From an uncultured Eubacteriales bacterium (GTDB lineage Bacteria; Bacillota; Clostridia; Peptostreptococcales; Anaerovoracaceae): a DNA stretch of 64,000 nt. The notes under the pieces were generated by a model. The model made no database searches. It had not been told where the DNA came from and saw only the letters and a program-made list of their open reading frames with translations. The position numbers and the translations under genes were made by a program. The stretch covers positions 186,001 to 250,000 of the forward strand of contig CASDYG010000003.1 of the NCBI GenBank assembly GCA_949285555.1. The letters run 5' to 3'. Position 1 is the first letter of the stretch. The number at the start of each line of letters is the position of its first letter. Below are positions 53,093-61,563 of the stretch, piece after piece.

Positions 53093-53120
53093 ATTGTAGC
53101 ATTATCTGAGATATATACAA
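53093..53120 (-). promoter_or_regulatory. Promoter of the ABC exporter, start codon 6 bases from the -10
   Basis: On the minus strand: TTGTAT, 16 bases, TACAAT, preceded by TGC (extended -10), then six bases and ATG. The -35 starts just after the terminator hairpin at 53119-53150. Confidence 0.55.
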
Positions 53121-53150
53121 CAAAAAAGCTGACCAGCGGTCAGCTTTTGT
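53119..53150 (-). terminator. Terminator of the lipoprotein gene
   Basis: AAAAGCTGACC-GCT-GGTCAGCTTTTTT on the minus strand, with a clean T-run. Confidence 0.85.
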
Positions 53151-53179
53151 TCATAATCTGTAGATTTTGGGTCAGAAAT

Positions 53180-53758
53180 TTATTTCTTTTCTTCTGACTT
53201 ACCAATCTTCTGGTTAGTAAGCTTTAGATTCTTTTCAAAATCTGCTCCGTATTTTTTCATCCATTTTCCATCAGGGCTGATGTCGGAGAATGTGATAATC
53301 CATGTCTTGGTTGAATCTAATGCCACCTGTTTTTGTCTTAGAGTCTTGTCATTAATTTTGTATTCAATAGTTGAAATAACCGCAGAATAGTCCTTAACAG
53401 GCTCCTTTTTAAAATCCTTAACATCTACATTAAGATCCTTAAATCCCTGCTTTTCCAAGGCTTCCTTAATGGATTTTTGCAGCTCATCCTTAGATAGGGA
53501 ATCATAGAATTTATCATCCTTTGGGGCCTGACTAATTGTGATATTAGTTAAATCTCCACTAGTCTGATAATCTGCTAGATGCCATAAATCAATGCTTTCT
53601 TCCTTTGTAAATTCCTTTATATTAGGATCAATGCTTGCAATTTCTACTTTTGCATCCTTAGCACTGTTTTTTCCCACTTTTGGGGAGCCACAGGCAGCAA
53701 GGCCTACAGCCAGAGTAATAATCATTGCCAAGGCGAAAATTTTCTTAAAACTCTTCAT
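53180..53758 (-). CDS. Lipoprotein of unknown function
   Basis: 192 residues from ATG 53758, which follows GGGAGG; an ATG 12 bases upstream is less likely. A signal peptide ends in the lipobox GLAAC (Cys23). The rest (KSIKEALEKQGFKDLNVDVKDF; DGKWMKKYGADFEKNLKL) is not recognised. It has its own terminator and is separate from the ABC genes that follow it. Confidence 0.7.
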   Translation of the reverse strand: MKSFKKIFALAMIITLAVGLAACGSPKVGKNSAKDAKVEIASIDPNIKEFTKEESIDLWHLADYQTSGDLTNITISQAPKDDKFYDSLSKDELQKSIKEALEKQGFKDLNVDVKDFKKEPVKDYSAVISTIEYKINDKTLRQKQVALDSTKTWIITFSDISPDGKWMKKYGADFEKNLKLTNQKIGKSEEKK

Positions 53759-53887
53759 GTTTCCTCCCAATTATTTAATGTTATCTCATTAAATTTTAAC
53801 GAAAAAAGTTATCTATGTCAAATCTGAGAGTAGCACTAGTCATGATATTTCAATATTCACAGCAATCTGATATGACTCAGGGTATAA

Positions 53888-54904
53888 CTATCTGAGGCTT
53901 GCCATATGCTTCAAAGTTCTGATTAGCTGACTTACATAGCTCATTTCATTATCATACCATGCTACGATTCTTACCTCATAAATCTTCGTACCACATCTTT
54001 GAGAAAGTGTTTGAGTGGCATCAAATAAAGAACCGTAGCTCATACCTATGATGTCAGAGGAGACAAGCTCTTCCTCAGTATAGCCAAAGGATTCGTTTGC
54101 AGCCTTTTTCATAGCTTCGTTAATGCCTTCTACCGTAACGCTTTCAGTTTCATCTTTTAGTGTAGCGTCAAGAATGGTAATGGAACCACTTGCTACAGGT
54201 ACTCTCTGTGCAGATCCAATAAGCTTTCCGTCAAGCTCTGGAATTACGAGGCCAATTGCCTTTGCAGCACCAGTGCTGTTTGGCACGATATTTATCGCTC
54301 CAGCTCTTGCCCTTCTCAAATCGCCTTTTTTATGTGGACCATCTAAAAGCATTTGGTCTCCAGTATATGCATGGATCGTAGTCATAAATCCGGTTCTTAG
54401 CTCACGGTAATCGCTAAGGGCTTTAGCCATTGGAGCAAGACAGTTTGTAGTACAGCTTGCACCGGAAACTATCTTATCCTCTGCCTTTAAAGTATTGTGA
54501 TTTACTCCGTAAACAATAGTAGGCAGATCATTTCCCGCTGGAGCAGAGATAAGCACCTTCTTTGCACCTGCATCTATATGTGCCTGGGATTTAGCCTTGC
54601 TAGTATAAAATCCAGTACATTCCAAAACAATATCTATGTCAAGCTCCTTCCATGGAAGCTGAGATGCATCGGCAATTGCATAAATAGGGATTTCCTTTTC
54701 TCCGACCTTGATGGACTTTTCCAATGCCTCTACAGGATAATCTCTAAAGGCTCCCTGTACGCTGTCATATTTTAAAAGATGGGCAAGCATGGAAGGGCTA
54801 GTCAAGTCATTGATAGCCACTATCTCTATTTGCTCATCATTTATAAGCTTTCTAAAAGTAAGACGACCAATACGTCCAAATCCATTAATAGCAACTCGTA
54901 TCAT
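53888..54904 (-). CDS. gap: Glyceraldehyde-3-phosphate dehydrogenase
   Basis: 338 residues. It has the NAD-binding [13 protein letters not shown] start, the catalytic Cys in [30 protein letters not shown] and a late [11 protein letters not shown]. It catalyses the oxidative step of glycolysis. AGGAGGAAAAT precedes the ATG. A good promoter lies upstream (54929-54957), so it is transcribed alone. Confidence 0.97.
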   Translation of the reverse strand: MIRVAINGFGRIGRLTFRKLINDEQIEIVAINDLTSPSMLAHLLKYDSVQGAFRDYPVEALEKSIKVGEKEIPIYAIADASQLPWKELDIDIVLECTGFYTSKAKSQAHIDAGAKKVLISAPAGNDLPTIVYGVNHNTLKAEDKIVSGASCTTNCLAPMAKALSDYRELRTGFMTTIHAYTGDQMLLDGPHKKGDLRRARAGAINIVPNSTGAAKAIGLVIPELDGKLIGSAQRVPVASGSITILDATLKDETESVTVEGINEAMKKAANESFGYTEEELVSSDIIGMSYGSLFDATQTLSQRCGTKIYEVRIVAWYDNEMSYVSQLIRTLKHMASLR

Positions 54905-54928
54905 ATTTTCCTCCTTATGTAGTATTTA

Positions 54929-54957
54929 ATTATACAACAACAGGCCATTTTAAACAA
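54929..54957 (-). promoter_or_regulatory. gap promoter
   Basis: On the minus strand: TTGTTT, 17 bases, TATAAT, then about 24 bases to the gap start codon. Confidence 0.75.
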
Positions 54958-55103
54958 TATGTCATTTGGCACAAAACGAAAGTTTTAATTAAAAATCTTT
55001 CGAATTATCTACCTGAACTATTATAATATCATTGCCTGAGCGTCAGTTTATTTTGACACTAGGTAAGCTAGATAGTATAATTTTAGTATATAGGAGTGTA
55101 TAT

Positions 55104-55880
55104 ATGTGCAGATATTATTTTGTGACGGGAGGTTCTGGTGCCATTGGAAGCAGCTTGGTAAAAAGTTTGCTACGGTCAGGACATAAAGTAGCTTTTACTT
55201 ATAATAAAAATGAAGCAGTCGCAAAGGAACTATCAAAGGAGGAGGTTTGTCTTCCGCTGAAATGGTCTATGGGCGAGGCCCTTTTAGAAAATACAGAAAA
55301 TAGACAAATAAGGGAGGGCACAGTGGATAAGCAGGCACAAAGCCTTATAGATTCTGCTTGCACATATTTTGGTATAAAAAGCTTTGATGGATTTGTGGCG
55401 ACAGCTGGAGTCAGTTATAGAGGATTATTTCAGGAAGCAGATTTTCATCAGTGGGAAGAAATATTTAAAGTAAATGTCATCTCCAATGCATTGTTAGCTC
55501 GAAAGCTAATAGGAAGAATGATTTCTGCTGAAAAAGCTGGCTCAATTATTTTCACAAGCTCTATTTGGGGTGGTAAGGGTGGCTCAATGGAAAGTCTTTA
55601 CTCTGCCAGCAAGGGAGCGATTGAGTCATTGACTAAAGCTCTTGCCAAAGAGCTGGGACCATCAGGCATTCGTGTGAATGCTGTTGCCCCAGGATTTATT
55701 AACAGTAATATGAATTCATGGATGAGAGAGGAAGAAAAGGATATGATTAAGGAGCGTATACCTTTAGGATACATTGGAAGCGCTTCAGAAGTTACATCAA
55801 TCATGCAATTTCTTCTTTCGGAAAAGTCATCTTATATAACAGGGCAGATAATAGGTGTTGATGGAGGTGGATTTGAATAG
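55104..55880 (+). CDS. SDR-family oxidoreductase
   Basis: 258 residues. It has the NAD(P)-binding VTGGSGAIGSSLVKS, the catalytic Tyr-Lys in YSASKGAIESL, and RVNAVAPGFINSNM and ITGQIIGVDGGG at the C-terminus, as in FabG-type proteins. Ser and Tyr are present, so it should be active. The ATG at 55104 (TAGGAGTG before) is chosen over earlier in-frame starts. Its end overlaps the next start by 8 bases. FabG proper or another dehydrogenase cannot be told apart. Confidence 0.85.
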   Translation: MCRYYFVTGGSGAIGSSLVKSLLRSGHKVAFTYNKNEAVAKELSKEEVCLPLKWSMGEALLENTENRQIREGTVDKQAQSLIDSACTYFGIKSFDGFVATAGVSYRGLFQEADFHQWEEIFKVNVISNALLARKLIGRMISAEKAGSIIFTSSIWGGKGGSMESLYSASKGAIESLTKALAKELGPSGIRVNAVAPGFINSNMNSWMREEEKDMIKERIPLGYIGSASEVTSIMQFLLSEKSSYITGQIIGVDGGGFE

Positions 55881-57669
55881 ATATTTTCAAGCAATTATAG
55901 ATACCTTTAATAATACTGTAGAAGATTTTAAAATAGTATTTAATTCAGGCCATGGTACGGAAATAATATATACAGCCGTAGTAAGGTGGGTATTTATAGT
56001 GCTGGCATTTTTAATCGTATATAAATGTCTTCGCAGCCTCATAAGAGGAAAGACTTCCTCGGAGGTATGGGCTTATTTCCATATTGATACCTTGAGTAGG
56101 GAAGGTGGAACCAATATACCGATCACACACTGGGAAAATGTCATAGGAAGACATAGAAGCAGCGATTTACAGATAGATGACAAGCTGATTTCCAGAACAC
56201 ATGGAATATTGTCACGCGAGGATGATGGAGCATGGTCCTATGTGGACATGGGATCCAAAAATGGAGCTATTGTAAATGGAAAGCAGTTAGAGCCGGGTAG
56301 CAAGGCTACTATAAGGCCAGGTGACTCGCTGATTTTAGGTATGACTAATTGCAGTATCTATCCAATTAGTCTTGAAGAGCATAATAATAATATAAATATG
56401 AGGAAAACAGATACATGGTTTAGTTCACCATGGATACTACTCATACTTCTTTCTACATTTCAGCTTCTTACTATGATGCAGCTTAAAATAGCATTAGGGG
56501 AAGAGTATCTTCAAAATATTACCGTTGCATTTCTCGGACTTATGGGGATTATGTGGGCATATGTGATTGTACTTAAAAGTTTTAACCGAAAGGCATTTGA
56601 GATGGAATTTTTAGCCTTCTTTTTAAGTACACTCAGCTTTGCTGTTACAGCCACCAAATATCCTGAATCAGTTTTTAAACAATTTATTGCACTCGTAATG
56701 GGAGTTGGAGTGTTTCTGCTTATGGGTAGCATACTACGTAACCTGCATAGAGTACTGGCACTCAGGCGTTATATAATGGTGGGTGCGTCACTTTTGCTGA
56801 TTTTCAATTTGCTCTTTGCTACAACAAAGTTTGGTGCATCTAACTGGGTGTCGATTGGAGGCTTTTCATTTCAACCCTCAGAGCTTGTTAAGGTAGCATT
56901 TATATGGATTGGTTCCGCATCATTAAGCAAGCTTCTTGATCGAAAGGATAACCTAAAGTTCATGGGCTTTTCTGCATTTTGCTTTATTTGCCTTGCTCTT
57001 ATGGGCGACTTTGGTACAGCCATAATATTTTTCGTTACATTTCTTGTGATTTCATATCTTAGAAGTGGAGATTTCACAAAAATAATACTTCTTGTGGGCG
57101 TAGCATTTGTAGGTGGGCTCATGGTGCTTAAGTTTAAGTCCTATGTTGCAGTGCGATTTGCATCATGGCTTCACGTGTGGGAATATGCAGATACAACCGG
57201 ATTTCAGCAAACCAGAGGCCTTTCAGCTGCTGCCAGTGGCGGCCTTGTAGGAGTGGGAGCCGGTAACGGATGGCTAAGTGACATTCCTGCATCTGATACG
57301 GACTTGGTATTTTGCCTAGTGACGGAAGAATGGGGGCTTATTATTGCCATTTTGGCAATTTTATCTCTCATGATTTTATCGCTTTATGCTATATTTTCCG
57401 TCTGGTCTGGAAGGTCGGGCTTTTATACCATTGCTGCATGTGCAGCCACATCCATGTACATTTTCCAAATGATGCTAAATGTCTTCGGTTCGGTGGATAT
57501 TTTCCCATTTACAGGCGTTACATTTCCATTTTTATCTAACGGAGGAAGCAGTATGATTGCCTCATGGGCTATGCTTGCATTTTTAAAAGCCTCAGATACA
57601 AGACAAAATGCCAGCTTTGCTATAAGTACATCATCTAAGGGATTAGATTGGAGAGGAGGCTTAGTATGA
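55873..57669 (+). CDS. FHA-SEDS fusion (RodA/FtsW-type glycosyltransferase)
   Basis: 598 residues from TTG 55873, chosen because GGAGG (55863-55867) is suitably spaced. An N-terminal membrane segment is followed by an FHA domain at about 80-150 (GRHRSSDLQIDDKLISRTHG; DMGSKNGAIVNG). Then comes a SEDS domain with about ten helices: NWVSIGGFSFQPSELVKVA, EEWG near SDTDLVF, and TFPFLSNGGSSMI. FHA binds phosphothreonine, so a Ser/Thr kinase may control it. The next gene is the partner PBP. The fused arrangement is unusual compared with typical RodA. Confidence 0.87.
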   Translation: MNRYFQAIIDTFNNTVEDFKIVFNSGHGTEIIYTAVVRWVFIVLAFLIVYKCLRSLIRGKTSSEVWAYFHIDTLSREGGTNIPITHWENVIGRHRSSDLQIDDKLISRTHGILSREDDGAWSYVDMGSKNGAIVNGKQLEPGSKATIRPGDSLILGMTNCSIYPISLEEHNNNINMRKTDTWFSSPWILLILLSTFQLLTMMQLKIALGEEYLQNITVAFLGLMGIMWAYVIVLKSFNRKAFEMEFLAFFLSTLSFAVTATKYPESVFKQFIALVMGVGVFLLMGSILRNLHRVLALRRYIMVGASLLLIFNLLFATTKFGASNWVSIGGFSFQPSELVKVAFIWIGSASLSKLLDRKDNLKFMGFSAFCFICLALMGDFGTAIIFFVTFLVISYLRSGDFTKIILLVGVAFVGGLMVLKFKSYVAVRFASWLHVWEYADTTGFQQTRGLSAAASGGLVGVGAGNGWLSDIPASDTDLVFCLVTEEWGLIIAILAILSLMILSLYAIFSVWSGRSGFYTIAACAATSMYIFQMMLNVFGSVDIFPFTGVTFPFLSNGGSSMIASWAMLAFLKASDTRQNASFAISTSSKGLDWRGGLV

Positions 57670-59000
57670 AAAAACTAGAGAAAAGAGCACTCATGTGCAT
57701 CGTGTTTGCTCTTATACTTGTACTAGGACTAGGCTTTTTCGTATGGCAATTTGCCACTAAAGGGGTTAGTTGGGCTACCTTCTATGCGAATAGACATATT
57801 TATAGTGAAGGTAGACTGGCGATAGGTAGCATTTATGATGTAAATGGAAAGCCGCTTTTGGTAAATGATAAGGAAGGTACCCACTACAACGATGATGAAC
57901 AGATAAGAAGAGCAACTGTTCATGTGGTAGGCGATGGACGTGGAAATATCTCAACATCGGCACAAAGTATTTTAAGCCAGCAGATTGTAGGTTACAATCT
58001 CGTAACAGGTACATATTCATTTGCAGGCAGAGGAAGGACTATAAAACTTACTATCGACAGTGAAATTAGCAAGGTGGCTGATGAAGCTCTGGGATATAGA
58101 GATGGACTTGTAGGTATATATAATTATCAAACTGGCGATATACTTTGTATGGTCAGTCATCCTAATTATGATCCTGTAGATCCTCCTACACTTGATGAGG
58201 ATGATGATTCAGGAATATACATGAATAAATTTCTTTCATCTACTATAGTGCCGGGATCAATTTTTAAGCTTTTGACGGCAGGTGCTGCCATTGAAAATAT
58301 GGATGTTGATAATTTTTCGTATTATTGTCCTGGGACAAATGTGATCGATGGAGAGCCAATCAGATGCACTATGGCACATGGGCAACAGGATTTTGATAGT
58401 GCGCTTGCCAACTCTTGTAATGGTGCATTCGCTGAAATTACCAATACCATCGGTGCAGATGTAATGAAAAAATATGTTAAAAAGGCAGGCCTTACCAGCT
58501 CGTATGATATTGATGGTATAAAGACAGCAAAGGGCCACTTTGATTTTCCTGACGGAGCTAAATATAGTAATGCCTGGGCTGGAATTGGTCAGCATGAGGA
58601 CTTAATAAATCCATGTTCATATCTTGTATATGTGGGTGCAATTGCCAATGGAGGAAAGGCAGCAATGCCAAGAGTAATTTCTAATCAGCTAAGCTCTCCT
58701 AAAATGACAGAGCAAATAATAAAACCTGATACAGCAGCAAGACTTGATTCCATGATGAAAAACAATGTGGAATCTACCTATGGAGAGTGGAATTTTAGAG
58801 GACTGGATATTTATGCTAAATCTGGAACTGCAGAGCTGGAAGGAAGGACGCCACACGCATGGTTTACAGGCTATATTAGAAATGATAACTGTCCATATGC
58901 ATTCATTGTATGTGTAGAAAATGGTGGCTATGGAAGTCAGGTAGCAGGTCCTGTAGCAAAAGAGGTGATGCAGGCGGTAGTTGAAAAATACGGTAATTAA
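57666..59000 (+). CDS. Short class B penicillin-binding protein
   Basis: 444 residues. One membrane segment (about 10-30), then a short linker (RLAIGSIYDVNGKPLLV) and a transpeptidase domain with SIFK (VPGSIFKLLTAG), SCN (ANSCNGAF) and KSGT (YAKSGTAEL). It lacks PASTA domains and has only a short N-terminal region. It overlaps the FHA-SEDS stop by 4 bases (ATGA), so the two form a transglycosylase-transpeptidase pair. GGAGGC lies before the start. Confidence 0.9.
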   Translation: MKKLEKRALMCIVFALILVLGLGFFVWQFATKGVSWATFYANRHIYSEGRLAIGSIYDVNGKPLLVNDKEGTHYNDDEQIRRATVHVVGDGRGNISTSAQSILSQQIVGYNLVTGTYSFAGRGRTIKLTIDSEISKVADEALGYRDGLVGIYNYQTGDILCMVSHPNYDPVDPPTLDEDDDSGIYMNKFLSSTIVPGSIFKLLTAGAAIENMDVDNFSYYCPGTNVIDGEPIRCTMAHGQQDFDSALANSCNGAFAEITNTIGADVMKKYVKKAGLTSSYDIDGIKTAKGHFDFPDGAKYSNAWAGIGQHEDLINPCSYLVYVGAIANGGKAAMPRVISNQLSSPKMTEQIIKPDTAARLDSMMKNNVESTYGEWNFRGLDIYAKSGTAELEGRTPHAWFTGYIRNDNCPYAFIVCVENGGYGSQVAGPVAKEVMQAVVEKYGN

Positions 59001-59149
59001 CAATGACTTTAGAAAATTTTGGATGTATCGTATTTAGAAATAGCTTAGTTACATAAATGCAAGATTTCTAAAATGCTGTTAGCTGTCAGTATTTGATTAA
59101 GCAGCCAGCTTATTAGCATAATAGATAATTACAGTTCAGAGAGGAAATA
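59001..59149. other. Intergenic stretch with one inverted repeat
   Basis: TTTAGAAAT (59033-59041) and ATTTCTAAA (59064-59072) can pair with a 22-base loop; no T-run follows. I see no gene here. Confidence 0.4.
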
Positions 59150-60139
59150 ATGAAAACAATATATATAAATGATTTTAAAACTGGCGATAATGTTACTGAT
59201 TTTTTCATGTTAAATAATCTTACAAGAAAGGTTGGCTCAACGGGGAAACCGTATTTGGATATGACACTTACTGACAAGAGTGGGAAAATTGCCGGCAAAA
59301 AGTGGGATGTATCCAAGGATGATGAGCTGCTGCTTTCCAATGTGGAAAACGGAATTATCGTAAAAGTTAGTGGGAGTGTAACCAGCTTTAATGAACAACC
59401 ACAGTTTCGTATTGGACAGATAAGAAGGGCAATGGGAGATGAACTGACAAGGCTGGGTATAGATGTAGATGATTTTGTCAGAAGAGCTCCTGAAAAATCT
59501 GGCGAAATGTTTAAATATCTCTGCTCGGTGGCTGAAGCTATGAAAGATGAGGATTTCAAGATGGTAGCTTTAAAGGCACTTATTGATAATAAGGAAAGGA
59601 TAATATCACATCCTGCGGCTATAAGTAATCATCATTCACTTTATGGAGGACTTTTATATCATATGAAAAGGATGGTGGAGCATGCTCTTGTCTTATGTGA
59701 TATATATAAAATATTAAACAGGGATTTGCTTGTGACAGGTACCATACTCCATGATATTGAAAAGCTAAATGAAATAGAGGCAAATAAGATGGGTATCGGG
59801 ACAGGTTACTCCATGGAGGGAAAGATGCTAGGACATCTGGTTATGGGAGCTAAGACTGTATCCAGATGGTGTGAGGAGCTTAGAGTAGGAGATGAGAAAT
59901 CCTTGATGCTTCAGCATATGATGCTCTCCCATCATGGAAAACTTGAGTTTGGAAGTCCAGTCAGACCGATTTTTCCGGAAGCCATGATGCTGCATTACAT
60001 TGATGCAATGGATGCCAATATGTATGATATGGAAGAGGCGTTAAATCAGGTAGCAAGTGGAGGATATACTGAACCGATTAGAACCATGGATAATAGAAGG
60101 CTATATAAGCCTACGTGGGCAAATGATAGTAACGAATAA
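59150..60139 (+). CDS. yhaM: 3'-5' exoribonuclease YhaM family
   Basis: 329 residues. An N-terminal OB-fold (DFKTGDNVTDFFMLNN; DMTLTDKSGKIAGKKWD) is followed by an HD domain with H in GGLLYHMKRMVEHA, HD in TILHDIEKL and H in LSHHGKLEFGSP. YhaM degrades RNA and, in some bacteria, DNA. GAGAGGAAATA precedes the ATG. Confidence 0.9.
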   Translation: MKTIYINDFKTGDNVTDFFMLNNLTRKVGSTGKPYLDMTLTDKSGKIAGKKWDVSKDDELLLSNVENGIIVKVSGSVTSFNEQPQFRIGQIRRAMGDELTRLGIDVDDFVRRAPEKSGEMFKYLCSVAEAMKDEDFKMVALKALIDNKERIISHPAAISNHHSLYGGLLYHMKRMVEHALVLCDIYKILNRDLLVTGTILHDIEKLNEIEANKMGIGTGYSMEGKMLGHLVMGAKTVSRWCEELRVGDEKSLMLQHMMLSHHGKLEFGSPVRPIFPEAMMLHYIDAMDANMYDMEEALNQVASGGYTEPIRTMDNRRLYKPTWANDSNE

Positions 60140-60152
60140 AACTAAGAGGGAT

Positions 60153-60184
60153 AGGGATGTACCTTTATGCATCCCTTTTTTATT
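60153..60184 (+). terminator. Terminator after yhaM
   Basis: AGGGATG / CATCCCT stem with T-run (TTTTTTATTT). Confidence 0.85.
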
Positions 60185-60275
60185 TAGAGTAAATTGCGAT
60201 GACTGTTTAGAAGTGGTGCCATTCTGTGATATAATTGATATAATACTAACAAATAAATTAGACCAAGAGGCAAAT

Positions 60276-61562
60276 ATGATATTTAATAAAGACGTATTAC
60301 AGGTTATTAAGACTATTGAAGAAAACGGAAGTAAGGCATATGTATATGGAGATGCAGTTAAAGAAGGCTATATAGGACGAGATAGCTGGGATTGGGATAT
60401 TATTACAGATATGGAAGAAGAACCTCTATGTGAGATTTTCCCCAAGGCAAGGCTTCTTCGAGAAGATGTAAAAGGAGATTTATATAAGTCTACCATAAGA
60501 TTGGATATGACATATACAGATGATCAAGGAGAGCTTCTTGGATCTATCATAGATATAAAAACTGGAGTGAAAAGCTTCAGTGATTTTTTGGGACAGAGCG
60601 ACTTTACAATCTACGCTATGGGTTCTCATCCACAGAAGAGCTTAATAGATCCATTTAATGGCAAAGCAGATGCAAAGAAAAGGGTACTTCGTACTGTCAG
60701 ACCGGCCGATAGTTTGTTTGAAGAAAAGCCAGAGCTTATGATGAAGACGCTTCGCCTTGTAGCAGAGACAGGCTTTGACCTAGATACAAATCTTTATAAT
60801 GCCATAGTGACTTATAGAGATAGACTACTGGATAAGGATAAAAAGCTTGTAACTGATGAATTTATTACGCTTATGGGAAGCCCATATGTATGCAAAGCTT
60901 TGCAATTTCTTGTAGGTAGTGGTCTAATTCTTCCTATCCTTGGCGGAGAGCAGGAAGCAAAAATGATATCCATGAAGGAGATGAAATTTCTAAATGGCAT
61001 TATGGAGCATTTAGATGAGATTTCAGACGATTCAACACTTAGATTAGCTCTTTTCTATAGATGCTTTAAGGACTCTCGTATACTTAAAGTTATAAAAAAC
61101 TTGGATTTCCCTGAAGATGTACGTATTCATCTTGAGGATGTAGCCAATAAATATGACAGACTTTCTATGATGAAAAGCAAGATAACTTTCAAAAGATTTG
61201 CCGGTGAAATGGGAGAAGAAAGATTCACGCTTCTTTATAAGGTTGCAAGGGCAAGACTTTCCCTTTTTGCCGCCAAAGAAAGATCTCTTGATAAAAGAAT
61301 GAAGTGGATTGAAAAACATCTAAGGGAGATAAAGTCCTTTGGTGAGCCATTATATTTGGATGATTTGGCGATTACTTCAGAGGATATATTGGAAGCAGGT
61401 ATAGTAGGAGATGAAAAGGAAGCGGACAAGCTTTTGTGGTATACACTTGCAATTGCTCATAAAAATCCCTATCACAATAATAGATACAAACTGCTTCAGG
61501 GAGCAAAAAAATACAAGAACCCAATTTTGGCGTCTTTACGCTATTTTACATTGATTAAATAA
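60276..61562 (+). CDS. Divergent CCA/poly(A) polymerase-like nucleotidyltransferase
   Basis: 428 residues from ATG 60276 (AGAGG 5 bases before). The head domain has VYGDAVKEGYIGR then DSWDWDIITD, the DxD catalytic pair of class II nucleotidyltransferases, with GG-RD altered to GD-KE. LGQSDFTIYAMG and MKTLRLVAETGFDLD match tRNA nucleotidyltransferase neck motifs. It has no HD domain. CCA addition, CC-addition or poly(A) synthesis are all possible; the changed head motif makes an altered specificity plausible. It is followed directly by the RecD-type helicase. Confidence 0.75.
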   Translation: MIFNKDVLQVIKTIEENGSKAYVYGDAVKEGYIGRDSWDWDIITDMEEEPLCEIFPKARLLREDVKGDLYKSTIRLDMTYTDDQGELLGSIIDIKTGVKSFSDFLGQSDFTIYAMGSHPQKSLIDPFNGKADAKKRVLRTVRPADSLFEEKPELMMKTLRLVAETGFDLDTNLYNAIVTYRDRLLDKDKKLVTDEFITLMGSPYVCKALQFLVGSGLILPILGGEQEAKMISMKEMKFLNGIMEHLDEISDDSTLRLALFYRCFKDSRILKVIKNLDFPEDVRIHLEDVANKYDRLSMMKSKITFKRFAGEMGEERFTLLYKVARARLSLFAAKERSLDKRMKWIEKHLREIKSFGEPLYLDDLAITSEDILEAGIVGDEKEADKLLWYTLAIAHKNPYHNNRYKLLQGAKKYKNPILASLRYFTLIK

Positions 61563-61563
61563 T

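Noticed and set aside
60057..60275. N-terminal extension of the CCA-like enzyme overlapping yhaM
   Set aside because: It crosses a terminator and the yhaM end, and has no domain match; ATG 60276 has a ribosome site.
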